Part shown: positions 53,617 to 63,020 of the stretch, piece after piece
Position numbering within the stretch: the stretch's first letter is position 1
Layout: each line of letters starts with the position of its first letter
Assembly (NCBI RefSeq): GCF_028416595.1
Contig: NZ_JAMQKC010000005.1
Location: forward strand, 161,254-225,253
Origin: Aquibacillus salsiterrae
GTDB taxonomy: Bacteria; Bacillota; Bacilli; Bacillales; Amphibacillaceae
Length of the DNA: 64,000 nucleotides
Reading direction: 5' to 3'
Program-made: the position numbers and the translations under genes
Notes under the pieces: model-generated
What the model was told of the DNA's origin: nothing
Seen by the model: only the letters and a program-made list of their open reading frames with translations
Databases searched by the model: none

Positions 53617-54321
53617 TTACTTTTCCATTGACTTACGAATTTCCTGGGCACTGAACCACTGACCAGTAGGACCATCATTATCGAACAATGCTAATTGGAG
53701 CGCACCTGGCTGCACTGTTTCGACTTCATCAAATGCATTTGGCCCCCCCAAATCGGTTCTTAACCAACCAGGATCCATGCAATTTACTAATACACCCGTA
53801 TCCTTTAATTCAAATGCCAAATCTTCCGTAAACTTATCTACCATACTTTTAGATACCCCATAAGGAGTCAAGTTAGGCTGGTCCTTTATTCCAGAAGTCA
53901 AATTAATAATACGACCATAACCATTTTGCTTCATTGCCGGAGCAAAGGCTTGGCAAAATTGTACAACACTATAAAAATTAACTTGGATTAAACGTTGGAA
54001 ATCCTCGGTTTTAAAGTCCCAAATATCCTTTGACTTGCTTTGAATAGCTGCATTGTTATATAGAATGTCAATTTGATCATGCTTCTCTTTAACTTGTGAA
54101 ATAACTTGCTGTATCGCAGCATCTGTGTCCAGTTCACCTTCGACAACATCTACCTCAACACTGTATTGTTTTAATAATGCTAATGTCGCGGTTGCATTTT
54201 CCTTCTTACGTCCATGAATAATCAAATTACAGCCTTCACCCGCTAGTGCCAAGGAAATTTGTTGACCAATCCCTCTACTTGACCCTGTAACAAAAGCTAA
54301 TTTTCCTGATAATTTACCCAT
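53617..54321 (-). CDS. Short-chain dehydrogenase/reductase
   Basis: 234 residues from ATG 54319-54321 after GAGGTGATTAG. Cofactor motif TGSSRGIG, NNAA, catalytic Ser in INLTSG and YGVSKSM. Substrate unknown. It lies 150 bp past the GH1 gene, behind a long hairpin and a repeat fragment, so it may be independent of the sugar operon. Confidence 0.92.
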   Translation of the reverse strand: MGKLSGKLAFVTGSSRGIGQQISLALAGEGCNLIIHGRKKENATATLALLKQYSVEVDVVEGELDTDAAIQQVISQVKEKHDQIDILYNNAAIQSKSKDIWDFKTEDFQRLIQVNFYSVVQFCQAFAPAMKQNGYGRIINLTSGIKDQPNLTPYGVSKSMVDKFTEDLAFELKDTGVLVNCMDPGWLRTDLGGPNAFDEVETVQPGALQLALFDNDGPTGQWFSAQEIRKSMEK

Positions 54322-54352
54322 CCTAATCACCTCAAGTTTATGTATAATGATA

Positions 54353-54380
54353 AAAAAAGCGCAGGGCGCGTTGCTTAAAT
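54353..54380. repeat. Fragment of the dispersed intergenic repeat
   Basis: AAAAAAGCGCAGGGCGCGTTG, the start block only, between the GH1 terminator and the SDR gene. Confidence 0.6.
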
Positions 54381-54396
54381 CGGTCTGTATAAACGA

Positions 54397-54448
54397 TTTA
54401 ATAAGCTTGGAATTACGACAGAACTGTAATCCCAAGCTCGTTATTAAA
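54397..54448 (-). terminator. Long hairpin after the GH1 gene
   Basis: TTTAATAA with TTATTAAA, GCTTGG with CCAAGC, and ATTAC with GTAAT form an extended stem just past the GH1 stop. Confidence 0.75.
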
Positions 54449-54474
54449 TTTAATCTTTTTAAATTTTCACTGGC

Positions 54475-55818
54475 TTAATTTTCAAACCACTTATTGCTAA
54501 TAGTTTGTTTAAACCAATAGTAACTATCCTTCTTCGTGCGCTCGAGCGTCCGGTAATTCACGTGAACAATTCCAAACCGTTTGCTATAACCTTCTGCCCA
54601 TTCAAAGTTATCCATTAATGACCAAGTTAAATAACCTTTTACATTCACACCAGAATCGATTGCCCTACTTAAAGCAGTCAAATGCTGTTGTAAGTACTTA
54701 ATTCGGCCGTCATCTTTGACACGTCCTTCAACAGGCTCATCATTATAGCAAGAACCATTTTCTGTGATATAGATCGGTACGTTCCCATAGCTATCTGTAA
54801 TATGTGTTAAAACATTGTAGAAGCCTTCCGGAAAGATCGGCCAACCAATGTCGGTACGTTCATAGCCCATTTCAATAAATTCAGAATCAAGTAATCCGCT
54901 ATTTTCTTTGTAGCGTGCTACATTACCTGTATAATAATTAATCCCGAGGAAATCAATTGGTTGGTTTATCGTTGCTAAATCACCGTCTTGAATGTCTAAT
55001 GTCACGCCTTTTTGCTCAAACCATTCAACCATAAATGATGGATATTCTCCCTTAAAAACAGGATCCATAAACCATTCAACAAACCAAGCGATTTCTCTAC
55101 GACATGCATCGATATCTTCTTGTTTATTACTGTACGGCTGTAGCCAAGTAGTATTTGGCGCAAAACCAATTTCCCCGTCCACACCAAGTTCTCTAAATTT
55201 TTTAACTGTTGCCCCATGCGCTACTAACAAATGGTGCGAAATTTGAGTTGCTAACTGTAAATCTTTATTACCCGGGGCATGTACACCGATGTAATTAGAT
55301 AAGAATGAGATACACCATGGTTCGTTTAACGTAATCCAGTACTTAATTTTCCCAGAAAACTCTTTGAACATTACCTCAGCATAATTAACGAATGCATCAA
55401 TTGTTTCTCTATTATGCCACCCACCTTCATCTTGTAATGCTTGTGGTAGGTCCCAGTGGTAAAGCGTACACATTGGTTCAATACCATTTTCGATTAGCTC
55501 ATCTACCAATCGGTGATAGTAATCCAATCCCGCTTGATTTACTTCACCTGTTCCATTAGGGAAAATCCGTGGCCATGCAACAGAGAACCGGTACGCATCA
55601 ATTCCTAATTCTTTCATTAATTTAACATCTTCTTCATAGCGGTGGTAACTATCACACGCAACGTCTCCGTTATCACCATTTAACACTTTGCCTGGTGTTT
55701 TTGAAAACGTATCCCAAATAGAAAGTCCACGCCCATCTTCTGTTGTCGCTCCCTCAATTTGGTATGATGCTGTTGCAGTACCCCATTTCATATCTTTTGG
55801 AAATTGTATAATAGCCAT
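54475..55818 (-). CDS. Beta-glucosidase, glycoside hydrolase family 1
   Basis: 447 residues from ATG 55816-55818 (MAIIQFPKDMKWG) after AGGGGG. The GH1 N-terminal signature is FPKDMKWGTATASYQIEGA. Acid/base Glu lies in TLNEPWC and nucleophile Glu in YITENGS. The lack of a phosphate-binding loop typical of 6-phospho-beta-glucosidases and the nearby ABC uptake system (not PTS) point to unphosphorylated beta-glucosides. It has no signal peptide, so it is cytoplasmic. Confidence 0.95.
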   Translation of the reverse strand: MAIIQFPKDMKWGTATASYQIEGATTEDGRGLSIWDTFSKTPGKVLNGDNGDVACDSYHRYEEDVKLMKELGIDAYRFSVAWPRIFPNGTGEVNQAGLDYYHRLVDELIENGIEPMCTLYHWDLPQALQDEGGWHNRETIDAFVNYAEVMFKEFSGKIKYWITLNEPWCISFLSNYIGVHAPGNKDLQLATQISHHLLVAHGATVKKFRELGVDGEIGFAPNTTWLQPYSNKQEDIDACRREIAWFVEWFMDPVFKGEYPSFMVEWFEQKGVTLDIQDGDLATINQPIDFLGINYYTGNVARYKENSGLLDSEFIEMGYERTDIGWPIFPEGFYNVLTHITDSYGNVPIYITENGSCYNDEPVEGRVKDDGRIKYLQQHLTALSRAIDSGVNVKGYLTWSLMDNFEWAEGYSKRFGIVHVNYRTLERTKKDSYYWFKQTISNKWFEN

Positions 55819-55860
55819 GAAAAAACCCCCTATTTTATTCATCTTTTCTTTGTTCAGATG

Positions 55861-56472
55861 TTATTCTGCTGTTTTTAATTGATTCAATCGATGAGTTATT
55901 CTATTAAACACATGATATAAGATGAAAGATACTACACTTCCAATAATTAGAAGAAAATACGGCGCGAAATAAGTTACAATTAACGCAGTGCCTATGATAG
56001 CTAAGCTAATTATCGTATGGAATATATAACTAATAGACATAAACAAAGCATTTTTTATCGACTGTAAAATCGAAAGCTGCTCATACTCAACCAAGATGTA
56101 TACAACATAAAGAGAAATAAAGAAATATAACATAGTTAGGAATATCAGTGTTGTTAACAATACCATCTTTCCTGCGAAATCAACTTGGAGTAAAATATTA
56201 AAATCAATTAATATAATCAACCCAGCAATACCTATTAGCAGTCCGATTACAAAGCTTTTTTTGAAACGGGATTTAAATTCATTGATAAAAAGTTTAAATA
56301 ATCCCGCATCAATTCCTTCTGTTGACCATTTTTTCATTACCCCAAATAAAGCGGTAGTTGCTGGAACTATTGTTATAATCGGCAAACATAACAGTATCCA
56401 CATTATGTTTGTTAATAAAAAATGGGAGAAAATGTCTAATATGCGTAAAAATGCACTCTCTGACTTCTTCAC
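55861..56472 (-). CDS. YesL-like DUF624 membrane protein
   Basis: 203 residues, about five membrane helices, beginning ESAFLRILDIFSHFLLTNIMWILLCLPIITI with the P-x-T-A-L-F-G motif soon after (VPATTALFGVMKKW). DUF624 proteins often lie in sugar ABC operons of Bacilli; their function is unknown. It lies 4 bp after the LacI regulator gene. Confidence 0.87.
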   Translation of the reverse strand: MKKSESAFLRILDIFSHFLLTNIMWILLCLPIITIVPATTALFGVMKKWSTEGIDAGLFKLFINEFKSRFKKSFVIGLLIGIAGLIILIDFNILLQVDFAGKMVLLTTLIFLTMLYFFISLYVVYILVEYEQLSILQSIKNALFMSISYIFHTIISLAIIGTALIVTYFAPYFLLIIGSVVSFILYHVFNRITHRLNQLKTAE

Positions 56473-56476
56473 TATG

Positions 56477-57529
56477 TCACCTTCCTAATCTTCTATCTGT
56501 ATCCATCATGTAACCATTTCCGGCTAAACATGATTCCCGAACTAATAGTTCAGGGTCAACTAGTACAGGACTTAGATCGTTATTGTCATTAATTAAATCA
56601 TCTAACATACGTGCAGCCAATCTTCCCATTTTATCTTTATCTTGTTTCACTGTAGCTAGTGGTGGGTCACTATACCTACATGCATCTATGTCATCGCATC
56701 CAATTATTTTAATATCTTGAGGAATTTTCAAACCTCTTTCTTTTGCAGCCTTTATCGCTCCGAGCGCCATCATGTCAGAAACAGCATAAACTGCATCTGG
56801 ATACGGGGTCTCAGCAAGGATTTCCTTCATTGCTTCATATCCGGTTTGTTCGGTGTACGTTGCATATTTCAACCACTTTTCATGAACTGTCATGCCGAAC
56901 TGATTCATACTCGTAATGAATCCTTCTTTTCGAATATTTGATATGACAGAATCTGCTGGTCCACCTATAAAGGCTACGTTTTTTATCGAGTTTAAGTAGA
57001 GATATTCTACTATTTTTGAAGAGACTTTCTGATTATCTGTCATCACATAACAAGATTTTGGCCCCGTCAAAGGGATATCAATGCCGACACACGGAATATT
57101 GCTTTTATCTAGTTCATATACCGATTCCTCCAGGTGTTCCCCAGCAATGATCAGGCATCCATCCAACTGAAAGTGTCTGCATTTTTCAATGTAATCGCTC
57201 GTCGCATTCCTTAATTTGCTATTGGAGAATACAAGAATATCATACCCAAGCATTCCAATTTCACTTTTAAAGGCATTAATGACCTGACTGAAAAAAGGGT
57301 GATTGAACTCAACACTTACTTCACCAGCATAAATTAATCCGATAAGATTAGATGTTCTAGTTGCTAACGATTTTGCTGAGAAGCTTGGTCTATACCCAGT
57401 TTCTTCTATTATATTGGTAATTTTTTCTTTCGTTTTCGGGGCAATACTACCTGTGTTGTTCATCACCTTAGAAACGGTACCTGGAGATACTCCAGCCATT
57501 TTTGCAATATCCTTAATCGTTAGTCTCAT
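56477..57529 (-). CDS. LacI-family transcriptional regulator
   Basis: 350 residues. The helix-turn-helix is TIKDIAKMAGVSPGTVSKVMNN, with a hinge helix (FSAKSLATRTSNLIG) and a periplasmic-binding-protein-like effector domain. It lies in the middle of the sugar operon, 24 bp after the second permease gene, and probably binds the three CGGTT-centred palindromes at 60744-60884. The effector is likely the sugar carried by the ABC system. Confidence 0.94.
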   Translation of the reverse strand: MRLTIKDIAKMAGVSPGTVSKVMNNTGSIAPKTKEKITNIIEETGYRPSFSAKSLATRTSNLIGLIYAGEVSVEFNHPFFSQVINAFKSEIGMLGYDILVFSNSKLRNATSDYIEKCRHFQLDGCLIIAGEHLEESVYELDKSNIPCVGIDIPLTGPKSCYVMTDNQKVSSKIVEYLYLNSIKNVAFIGGPADSVISNIRKEGFITSMNQFGMTVHEKWLKYATYTEQTGYEAMKEILAETPYPDAVYAVSDMMALGAIKAAKERGLKIPQDIKIIGCDDIDACRYSDPPLATVKQDKDKMGRLAARMLDDLINDNNDLSPVLVDPELLVRESCLAGNGYMMDTDRRLGR

Positions 57530-57553
57530 TGTTATCCCTCATCTAATTATTTA

Positions 57554-58396
57554 CTATTTAACCGCGCCTTCAGTTAAACTAGCAATAAACATTTTATTTA
57601 ACAGAAGGAAAACGACTATTAATGGTACAGTTGCCCAAAATGTTCCCGATAAAATCATTCCATTATCCCGAACGTATGCATCAATTAGTCCACGTAGTGC
57701 AACTTGAATTGTTTGAGATGACTCTTCGCGAAGTACTACTAACGGCCATAAGAAATCATTCCAAACATACATGAATTTAATAATAGCTAGTGTTGCAAAT
57801 GCTGGAATTATAACTGGAACAGCAATATTCCAATAAATCCTGAAGTTTGAACATCCGTCTATCCTAGCTGCTTCTACTAATTCATCTGGTACGTTACTAC
57901 TAATGTATTGCCTCATCCAAAAGATACCAAATGCATCAATTAAACCTGGAATAATAATAGCTTTCAAATCATTTAACCAGTCAAGCTTAGTAATTATGAA
58001 ATACTGTGGGATTAATCCCAATTGCGGTGGAATCATCATCGTTACTAAAATAAACACAAACAGAAAATTCTTACCTTTAAACTGAAATTTCGCAAATGCA
58101 AATCCTGCTAGTGAACAAAAGAATAACACGCCTATTGTTATTACGGTGGAAACAACTAGTGAGTTCCACATTGCACCAAAGAAATCAATCGTGTTTAATA
58201 CATTTGTGAAGTTCGTGACTAGTTGATTACCAGGTAACATTGCAGGCGGAATACTATTGATCGCACTATTATGGTTCGTAGCCATTACAAACATCCAATA
58301 TAACGGAAAAATGGATAGGAAGCTAGCGGCACCAAGTAGTACGTAAATAAACGTTTTCCCTATCAGAACATTGTTTTTTTGACTTGTTTGACTCAT
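57554..58396 (-). CDS. Sugar ABC transporter permease, MalG type
   Basis: 280 residues, six helices, with the inner-membrane coupling loop ARIDGCSNFRIYWNIAVPVIIPA (EAA motif). Carbohydrate uptake transporter family 1. 12 bp from the other permease gene. No ATPase gene is in the cluster, so a shared MsmX-like ATPase encoded elsewhere is expected. Confidence 0.95.
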   Translation of the reverse strand: MSQTSQKNNVLIGKTFIYVLLGAASFLSIFPLYWMFVMATNHNSAINSIPPAMLPGNQLVTNFTNVLNTIDFFGAMWNSLVVSTVITIGVLFFCSLAGFAFAKFQFKGKNFLFVFILVTMMIPPQLGLIPQYFIITKLDWLNDLKAIIIPGLIDAFGIFWMRQYISSNVPDELVEAARIDGCSNFRIYWNIAVPVIIPAFATLAIIKFMYVWNDFLWPLVVLREESSQTIQVALRGLIDAYVRDNGMILSGTFWATVPLIVVFLLLNKMFIASLTEGAVK

Positions 58397-58408
58397 TCGC
58401 TATACCCC

Positions 58409-59332
58409 CTATCGCCCAATTCGGTTTGCAACCAAAACGTTAATTCCTGATAATATTAGAATAATGAAGAACAAAACAATAGCTGAAGCAGATGCTGGCC
58501 CGAACGCTAAGTTTACGAATGCTTCACGGTATAAGTAAAGCACTACCGTGATCCCTTCTTCTCTAAATGTTCGACCGATATAAATCAATGGTTCTGTAAA
58601 CAGCTGTAATGCACCAATTGTCGAAGTAAATACCGTCAAAATAATAATCGGTCTTAACATCGGAATCGTTATATATTGAATCTTTTGTCTAATTGTTGCA
58701 CCATCAATTTGTGCAGCTTCATAAAGCTCGTTTGGAATTGCTTGAAGTCCTGCAAGGTATATGATCGTATTATATCCAATCCATCGCCAAAACACCATTG
58801 TAGAAATAGCTACTTTCAGACCCCATTCAGATGTAGACCAACTCATAGGATCTATCCCAAATAAACCTAATAAAATATTAAACAAGCCATAGTCTTGATC
58901 ATTAAACATAATACCAAACACAATTGCTACAGCCACAGTCGATGTTACATATGGCATAAAGATGGAAACACGGAAGAAACTTTTCGCTTTAATTAATGTT
59001 GAATTTAACGCATAAGCTAACACAATCCCAACTAGTAATTGCGGGAGAGTTCCAAGTACCCACATAATCAGTGTATTATATAAAGATTTCCAGAAAAGAG
59101 GATCTGTTAAAACCCATTTAAAGTTTTGCAATCCTACAAATTCCATTTCACCAAGACCATTCCACTTTTGGAATCCTAAATAAAAACTAAAAAGGATTGG
59201 GAATAGCCCAAAAATGGCAAATAAAATAAAGAAGGGTGACACGTAAAGATATGCCGAAAGTGCCTCTTTTTTCTTTTCGCTTAAAGGTGATTTCTTAGGC
59301 GCTTGTGTTGCCTGAGACGGATTTTGTCCCAT
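58409..59332 (-). CDS. Sugar ABC transporter permease, MalF type
   Basis: 307 residues, six helices with the coupling loop AAQIDGATIRQKIQYITIPMLRP. The N-terminal start SQATQAPKKSPLSEKKKEAL is cytoplasmic. Forms the transmembrane pair with the downstream permease. Confidence 0.95.
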   Translation of the reverse strand: MGQNPSQATQAPKKSPLSEKKKEALSAYLYVSPFFILFAIFGLFPILFSFYLGFQKWNGLGEMEFVGLQNFKWVLTDPLFWKSLYNTLIMWVLGTLPQLLVGIVLAYALNSTLIKAKSFFRVSIFMPYVTSTVAVAIVFGIMFNDQDYGLFNILLGLFGIDPMSWSTSEWGLKVAISTMVFWRWIGYNTIIYLAGLQAIPNELYEAAQIDGATIRQKIQYITIPMLRPIIILTVFTSTIGALQLFTEPLIYIGRTFREEGITVVLYLYREAFVNLAFGPASASAIVLFFIILILSGINVLVANRIGR

Positions 59333-59399
59333 GCTTATTCTCTCCTTCCACTGATTATAAGCGGTCCATGTCTTAACATAGACCGCTTGTCCATCATTC

Positions 59400-60683
59400 T
59401 TACTGTCTTTCTAATTGTTGTTCAATACGTTCAACTGCTGCATCCCACTCAGCTTGTGGATCAGCACCTTCAACCGCTACATTAGTTAGGGCTGTAACAA
59501 GTTCGTTATTAACCATTGCATAGTTAATACCCATATAGACTGGTGTTACTGTTTGAGCTGCTTCGGCAAAGATTTTAGCAGTTGGTGCACCACTAAAGTA
59601 TTCGTCCGTTGTATTCAAGAACTCTTCTGCTTCAAAAACTGCTGGTGCAGAAGGGAATAATCCCATGTCATTAAATGACTTTAATTGTTGCTCTGGAGCT
59701 GTTAACCAAGAAATAAAATCAAACGCTTCTTGCGGATAATCAGATTCAGGGATTGTTAAGAATGAGCCACCCCAGTTACCAGCACCTTCAGGAATCGTTG
59801 TTAACGACCAGTTACCGCCAGCATCAGGAGCATTACCTTTAACTACCCCAATCATCCATGCAGGAGCACCAGGCATTGTTGCATAGCTACCATCACCCAT
59901 TGCACTACCCCATTCCGGAGTCCATAACGGATTTTGACCAACTAATCCTTCTTTTACCATTTTTGTTGTAAAATCATAAGCACCTTTAACAGTATCTTCA
60001 ATAATTAATTCATTATCTTCATTAAAATATTGTTGAGGCTGTTGATCTCTGATTGCATTGAACACTAACTCAGGACTGTCAGCAATTGGTTTACCTGTTG
60101 TATCTTTAATCTTCTTAGCTGCCTCATAATAAGCATCCCAAGAGTCAATCTCAGCAGCAAGCCCCTCTGGGTCAGTTGGTAAGCCTGCAGCTTCGATTAC
60201 ATCTGTACGGTAAAACATTGTTGTAGGACCTATGTCAGTAGGTAATCCTAATTGGAAAGAACCGTCAACACTTTGTGCTTGTTGCCATTTCCAATCTAAG
60301 AAATTATCAGCTACTTCTTCAGCACCGTAGTCATTTAAGTTCTGGAATCTATCTTTCGCTTGCATAAACTTAGCAATTTGACTTACTTCCACCATAGCTA
60401 TATCTGGTGCACCGCTACCAGCTGAAATAGAAGTAAATAAGTTGTTATGCATATCTTCCATTTCACCTTCGTTAAGCGTAATTGTCACATTTGGATTCGC
60501 TTCTTGATATTCCTCTATTAACTTATCATAGCCAGTACTACCGAAAACCCAAAAATCTAAATTGATTTGTTCTCCTTCTCCTGTGCCACTATCCTTATTT
60601 CCCTCAGCACCATCTCCACCACCACAAGCAACTAATGCAAGCGTTAACAGTAGTGCCGCAAAACCAACCAACCATCTTTTCAT
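59400..60683 (-). CDS. Sugar ABC transporter substrate-binding lipoprotein
   Basis: 427 residues with a lipoprotein signal (MKRWLVGFAALLLTLALVAC, Cys20) and an extracellular-solute-binding family 1 fold (NLDFWVFGSTGYDKLIEEY...). Length is typical. First gene of the transport operon; AGGAGG precedes the ATG. Substrate is probably a beta-linked oligosaccharide from the GH1 gene in the operon. Confidence 0.95.
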   Translation of the reverse strand: MKRWLVGFAALLLTLALVACGGGDGAEGNKDSGTGEGEQINLDFWVFGSTGYDKLIEEYQEANPNVTITLNEGEMEDMHNNLFTSISAGSGAPDIAMVEVSQIAKFMQAKDRFQNLNDYGAEEVADNFLDWKWQQAQSVDGSFQLGLPTDIGPTTMFYRTDVIEAAGLPTDPEGLAAEIDSWDAYYEAAKKIKDTTGKPIADSPELVFNAIRDQQPQQYFNEDNELIIEDTVKGAYDFTTKMVKEGLVGQNPLWTPEWGSAMGDGSYATMPGAPAWMIGVVKGNAPDAGGNWSLTTIPEGAGNWGGSFLTIPESDYPQEAFDFISWLTAPEQQLKSFNDMGLFPSAPAVFEAEEFLNTTDEYFSGAPTAKIFAEAAQTVTPVYMGINYAMVNNELVTALTNVAVEGADPQAEWDAAVERIEQQLERQ

Positions 60684-60743
60684 GTTTTGTTTCCTCCTAC
60701 TAAAGATTATTAGATTACCAACTTGAAATATTGAAAGAAAATC

Positions 60744-60884
60744 AGGAAAACGGTTTCCTTTATTTTTAAAAAAATATAAATATTTATAAGTTGGAATCGG
60801 TTACAAGCACAATAATATATTATAAAATGATAAAAATCAATAGTTTTTTGTAAAAATATTTACTAATTAAGAAATCGGTTTCTT
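60744..60884 (-). promoter_or_regulatory. Three LacI-family operator-like palindromes before the ABC operon
   Basis: AGGAAAACGGTTTCCT (60744-60759), TTGGAATCGGTTACAA (60791-60806) and AAGAAATCGGTTTCTT (60869-60884) share a CGGTT core and are imperfect palindromes of 16 bp. They lie 60-200 bp before the binding-protein gene. Sites for the cluster's own LacI-type regulator are likely; CcpA is less so, because the centre is CGGTT and not the usual CGNTW. Confidence 0.75.
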
Positions 60885-60895
60885 CATTGTGCATT

Positions 60896-60950
60896 ATCAC
60901 CCCGATGGGCTAGGAAGCAGAGTGGACAGCTCTTGGATTTTTTTATCCTT
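60896..60950. repeat. 3' end of the dispersed intergenic repeat
   Basis: ACCCCGATGGGCTAGGAAGC, then GTGGACAGCTCTTGGAT and a T-rich tail. The first half is lacking. Confidence 0.75.
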
Positions 60951-60962
60951 TCAAATCTAGAA

Positions 60963-60988
60963 AAAGGACAGGCAATGGCCTGTCCTTT
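60963..60988 (-). terminator. Terminator after the Gfo/Idh/MocA gene
   Basis: AAAGGACAGG and CCTGTCCTTT form a 10-bp perfect stem. It separates the two-gene dehydrogenase/epimerase unit from the ABC operon. Confidence 0.92.
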
Positions 60989-61020
60989 TATAGCTTAAGA
61001 TTATTATCTAAAAACTCACT

Positions 61021-62046
61021 TTATTTCAAAGATACAATTTGTTTTGTTTCCTGGGATTCTAATGCAGCTAAGATAATCTGTAAAGATTTCATACCCTCTT
61101 CACCTGTTATGAGAGGTGTTCTGTCCTCAATAATACATTGAATAAAGTGATCAATGACATGAGTTGTTGTTTGTCCGCCACTTTCATTTGTTTGAATTCT
61201 ATCTAATTTATGGCTAATAACATTTCCATTTCGATATTCCTCAATCAACGAATATTCCGGGTCGGCCTCTAACTTAAGTGACCCATTTTCACCATAAATA
61301 ATCGTTGAATTATCACTTTGTGCGACATAAGACCAGCTTGCTGTAAGAGTACCAATAATTCCACTCTCAGTCCGTAATAGACAAACAGCATTGTCATCTA
61401 CGTCTGTATTTTGTTTTGCATTCGTCTCAATAAATGAGGCAACTTCTGTAAATTCACCGAGCAAATAACGCATTAAATCTGCTTTATGAACACCTAGGTC
61501 GCCCATTGCACCTATAAATGCTTGGTCTTTATTAAAAAACCAACTATCAGCTCCATCAATACTCCAACGTTCAGGTCCGCCGTGGCCAAAAGTTGTTTTA
61601 AAACTATAGATTTTGCCGAGCTTGCCGCTATCGATAATTTCTTTGGCAGTCTGATGTGAAGCAACAAAACGCTGATTATGAGCAATCATAAGTTTTTTAC
61701 CACTAGCAACAGATGCGTCTACCATTGCTTTTGCTTCTTCTTCTGATGTCGCCATTGGTTTCTCACACAGTACATGCTTACCAGCATTAAGTGCATCAAT
61801 CGAAACAGGTGCATGTAAATAATTTGGTAAACAGACACTGATCGCATCAATTTCATCGAGATTTAGCACTTCTTTATAATCCGTATAAGATTTCGCCCCA
61901 TACAATGAGGCCATTTCTTCTGATCGTTCTTTTACTACATCACATACCGCGACAATCTCTACCTGATTATTTGCATTATACTCAGGTAGATGTCGTAATC
62001 TTGAAATACTTCCACAACCAATTACCCCAATTTTAACTTTACTCAC
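61021..62046 (-). CDS. Gfo/Idh/MocA-family sugar dehydrogenase
   Basis: 341 residues. The Rossmann motif is VIGCGSISRLRHLPEY. EKP (VLCEKPMATS) carries the catalytic Lys, and GDLGVHKADLMRYLLG the catalytic His of the second domain. It oxidises or reduces a sugar, inositol or sugar-acid carbon with NAD(P). The upstream epimerase gene, 61 bp away, is a common partner. Exact substrate unknown. Confidence 0.93.
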   Translation of the reverse strand: MSKVKIGVIGCGSISRLRHLPEYNANNQVEIVAVCDVVKERSEEMASLYGAKSYTDYKEVLNLDEIDAISVCLPNYLHAPVSIDALNAGKHVLCEKPMATSEEEAKAMVDASVASGKKLMIAHNQRFVASHQTAKEIIDSGKLGKIYSFKTTFGHGGPERWSIDGADSWFFNKDQAFIGAMGDLGVHKADLMRYLLGEFTEVASFIETNAKQNTDVDDNAVCLLRTESGIIGTLTASWSYVAQSDNSTIIYGENGSLKLEADPEYSLIEEYRNGNVISHKLDRIQTNESGGQTTTHVIDHFIQCIIEDRTPLITGEEGMKSLQIILAALESQETKQIVSLK

Positions 62047-62107
62047 TTTATCATTCCCCTGTCTTTATCGTTTTTTATTTCTACTCATTTTCACAGATTG
62101 TTATCTT

Positions 62108-62869
62108 TTATTCCTTTACTACATACGGAAGTTTTGTTTTCAAATAATTGATACTTATTTCAAGGCTTTCGAATGGCGTACGACGGGACACATCTTGTTC
62201 AACAACCCACCACTTGACATTTGCTGTTTCCCCAGTAGCAAGAACCGCTTCGATATCCACACCGCCTGTTCCAAGCTCTGCAAAAAATCGTTCTTCATCT
62301 GTCGTCATATCTTTCAAATGAACTAATGGTGCCCTTGTCTTATATTTGTTGATCCAATCGACAGGGTTTTCCGATGCTTTCGTAAGCCAGTACACATCAA
62401 GCTCTGTTTGTACATTTGTTTCATCAAAGATAGTTTCCAGTGCGGTTCTCCCATCTTGTAAACGCTCTAGTTCAAAGTCATGGTTGTGATAGCAAAGCGT
62501 TATTCCTTCGCGTGCACAGTTTTCACTAGCTTGATTTAAAATTGAAATCAGCGCTTGATAATCTTCTTCACTACGTTGGTCAGGCTGCAAAAAAGGACAG
62601 ACAATAAATTTACTTCCTAACACTTTTTGATCCTCGATTACTTGAGCTAAATTATCTCTAATTTGATCAAGTGGTATATGGCTCGATGCTGCTTGAAGGC
62701 CATATTCTTCTAATAAAGCTTTTACTTCTGACGCTGTTAATCCTCCGTACCCTGCAAACTCAACCCCATCAAACCCAAGTTCAGCAACTTTTTTTAATGT
62801 TTCCTTGAAATTTTGCTGACTTTCTTCCCTTAGTGTAAACATTTGTACTGCAACTGGTATTTTCTTCAT
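62108..62869 (-). CDS. Sugar phosphate isomerase/epimerase family protein (TIM barrel)
   Basis: 253 residues, AP-endonuclease-2-like barrel: FTLREESQQNFKETLKKVAELGFDGVEFAG, LCYHNHDFE, TELDVYWL, LVHLKDM and WWVVEQD carry the metal-binding His, Asp and Glu positions. It is IolE/xylose-isomerase-like. Divergent from the AraC gene, which probably controls it. Confidence 0.92.
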   Translation of the reverse strand: MKKIPVAVQMFTLREESQQNFKETLKKVAELGFDGVEFAGYGGLTASEVKALLEEYGLQAASSHIPLDQIRDNLAQVIEDQKVLGSKFIVCPFLQPDQRSEEDYQALISILNQASENCAREGITLCYHNHDFELERLQDGRTALETIFDETNVQTELDVYWLTKASENPVDWINKYKTRAPLVHLKDMTTDEERFFAELGTGGVDIEAVLATGETANVKWWVVEQDVSRRTPFESLEISINYLKTKLPYVVKE

Positions 62870-63020
62870 AAGACGCCTCTTTCCTAAAGTTTTTTGTAGA
62901 AATAATCATAAAGCTAGTTATCACTTATTTTGCTTTATCATATAGAGGTTCTTTATTTATGTAAATAACTGATATAATTGAAACATCAACTATTTTACTA
63001 TTTTTCAAAAAGGAGATTCT

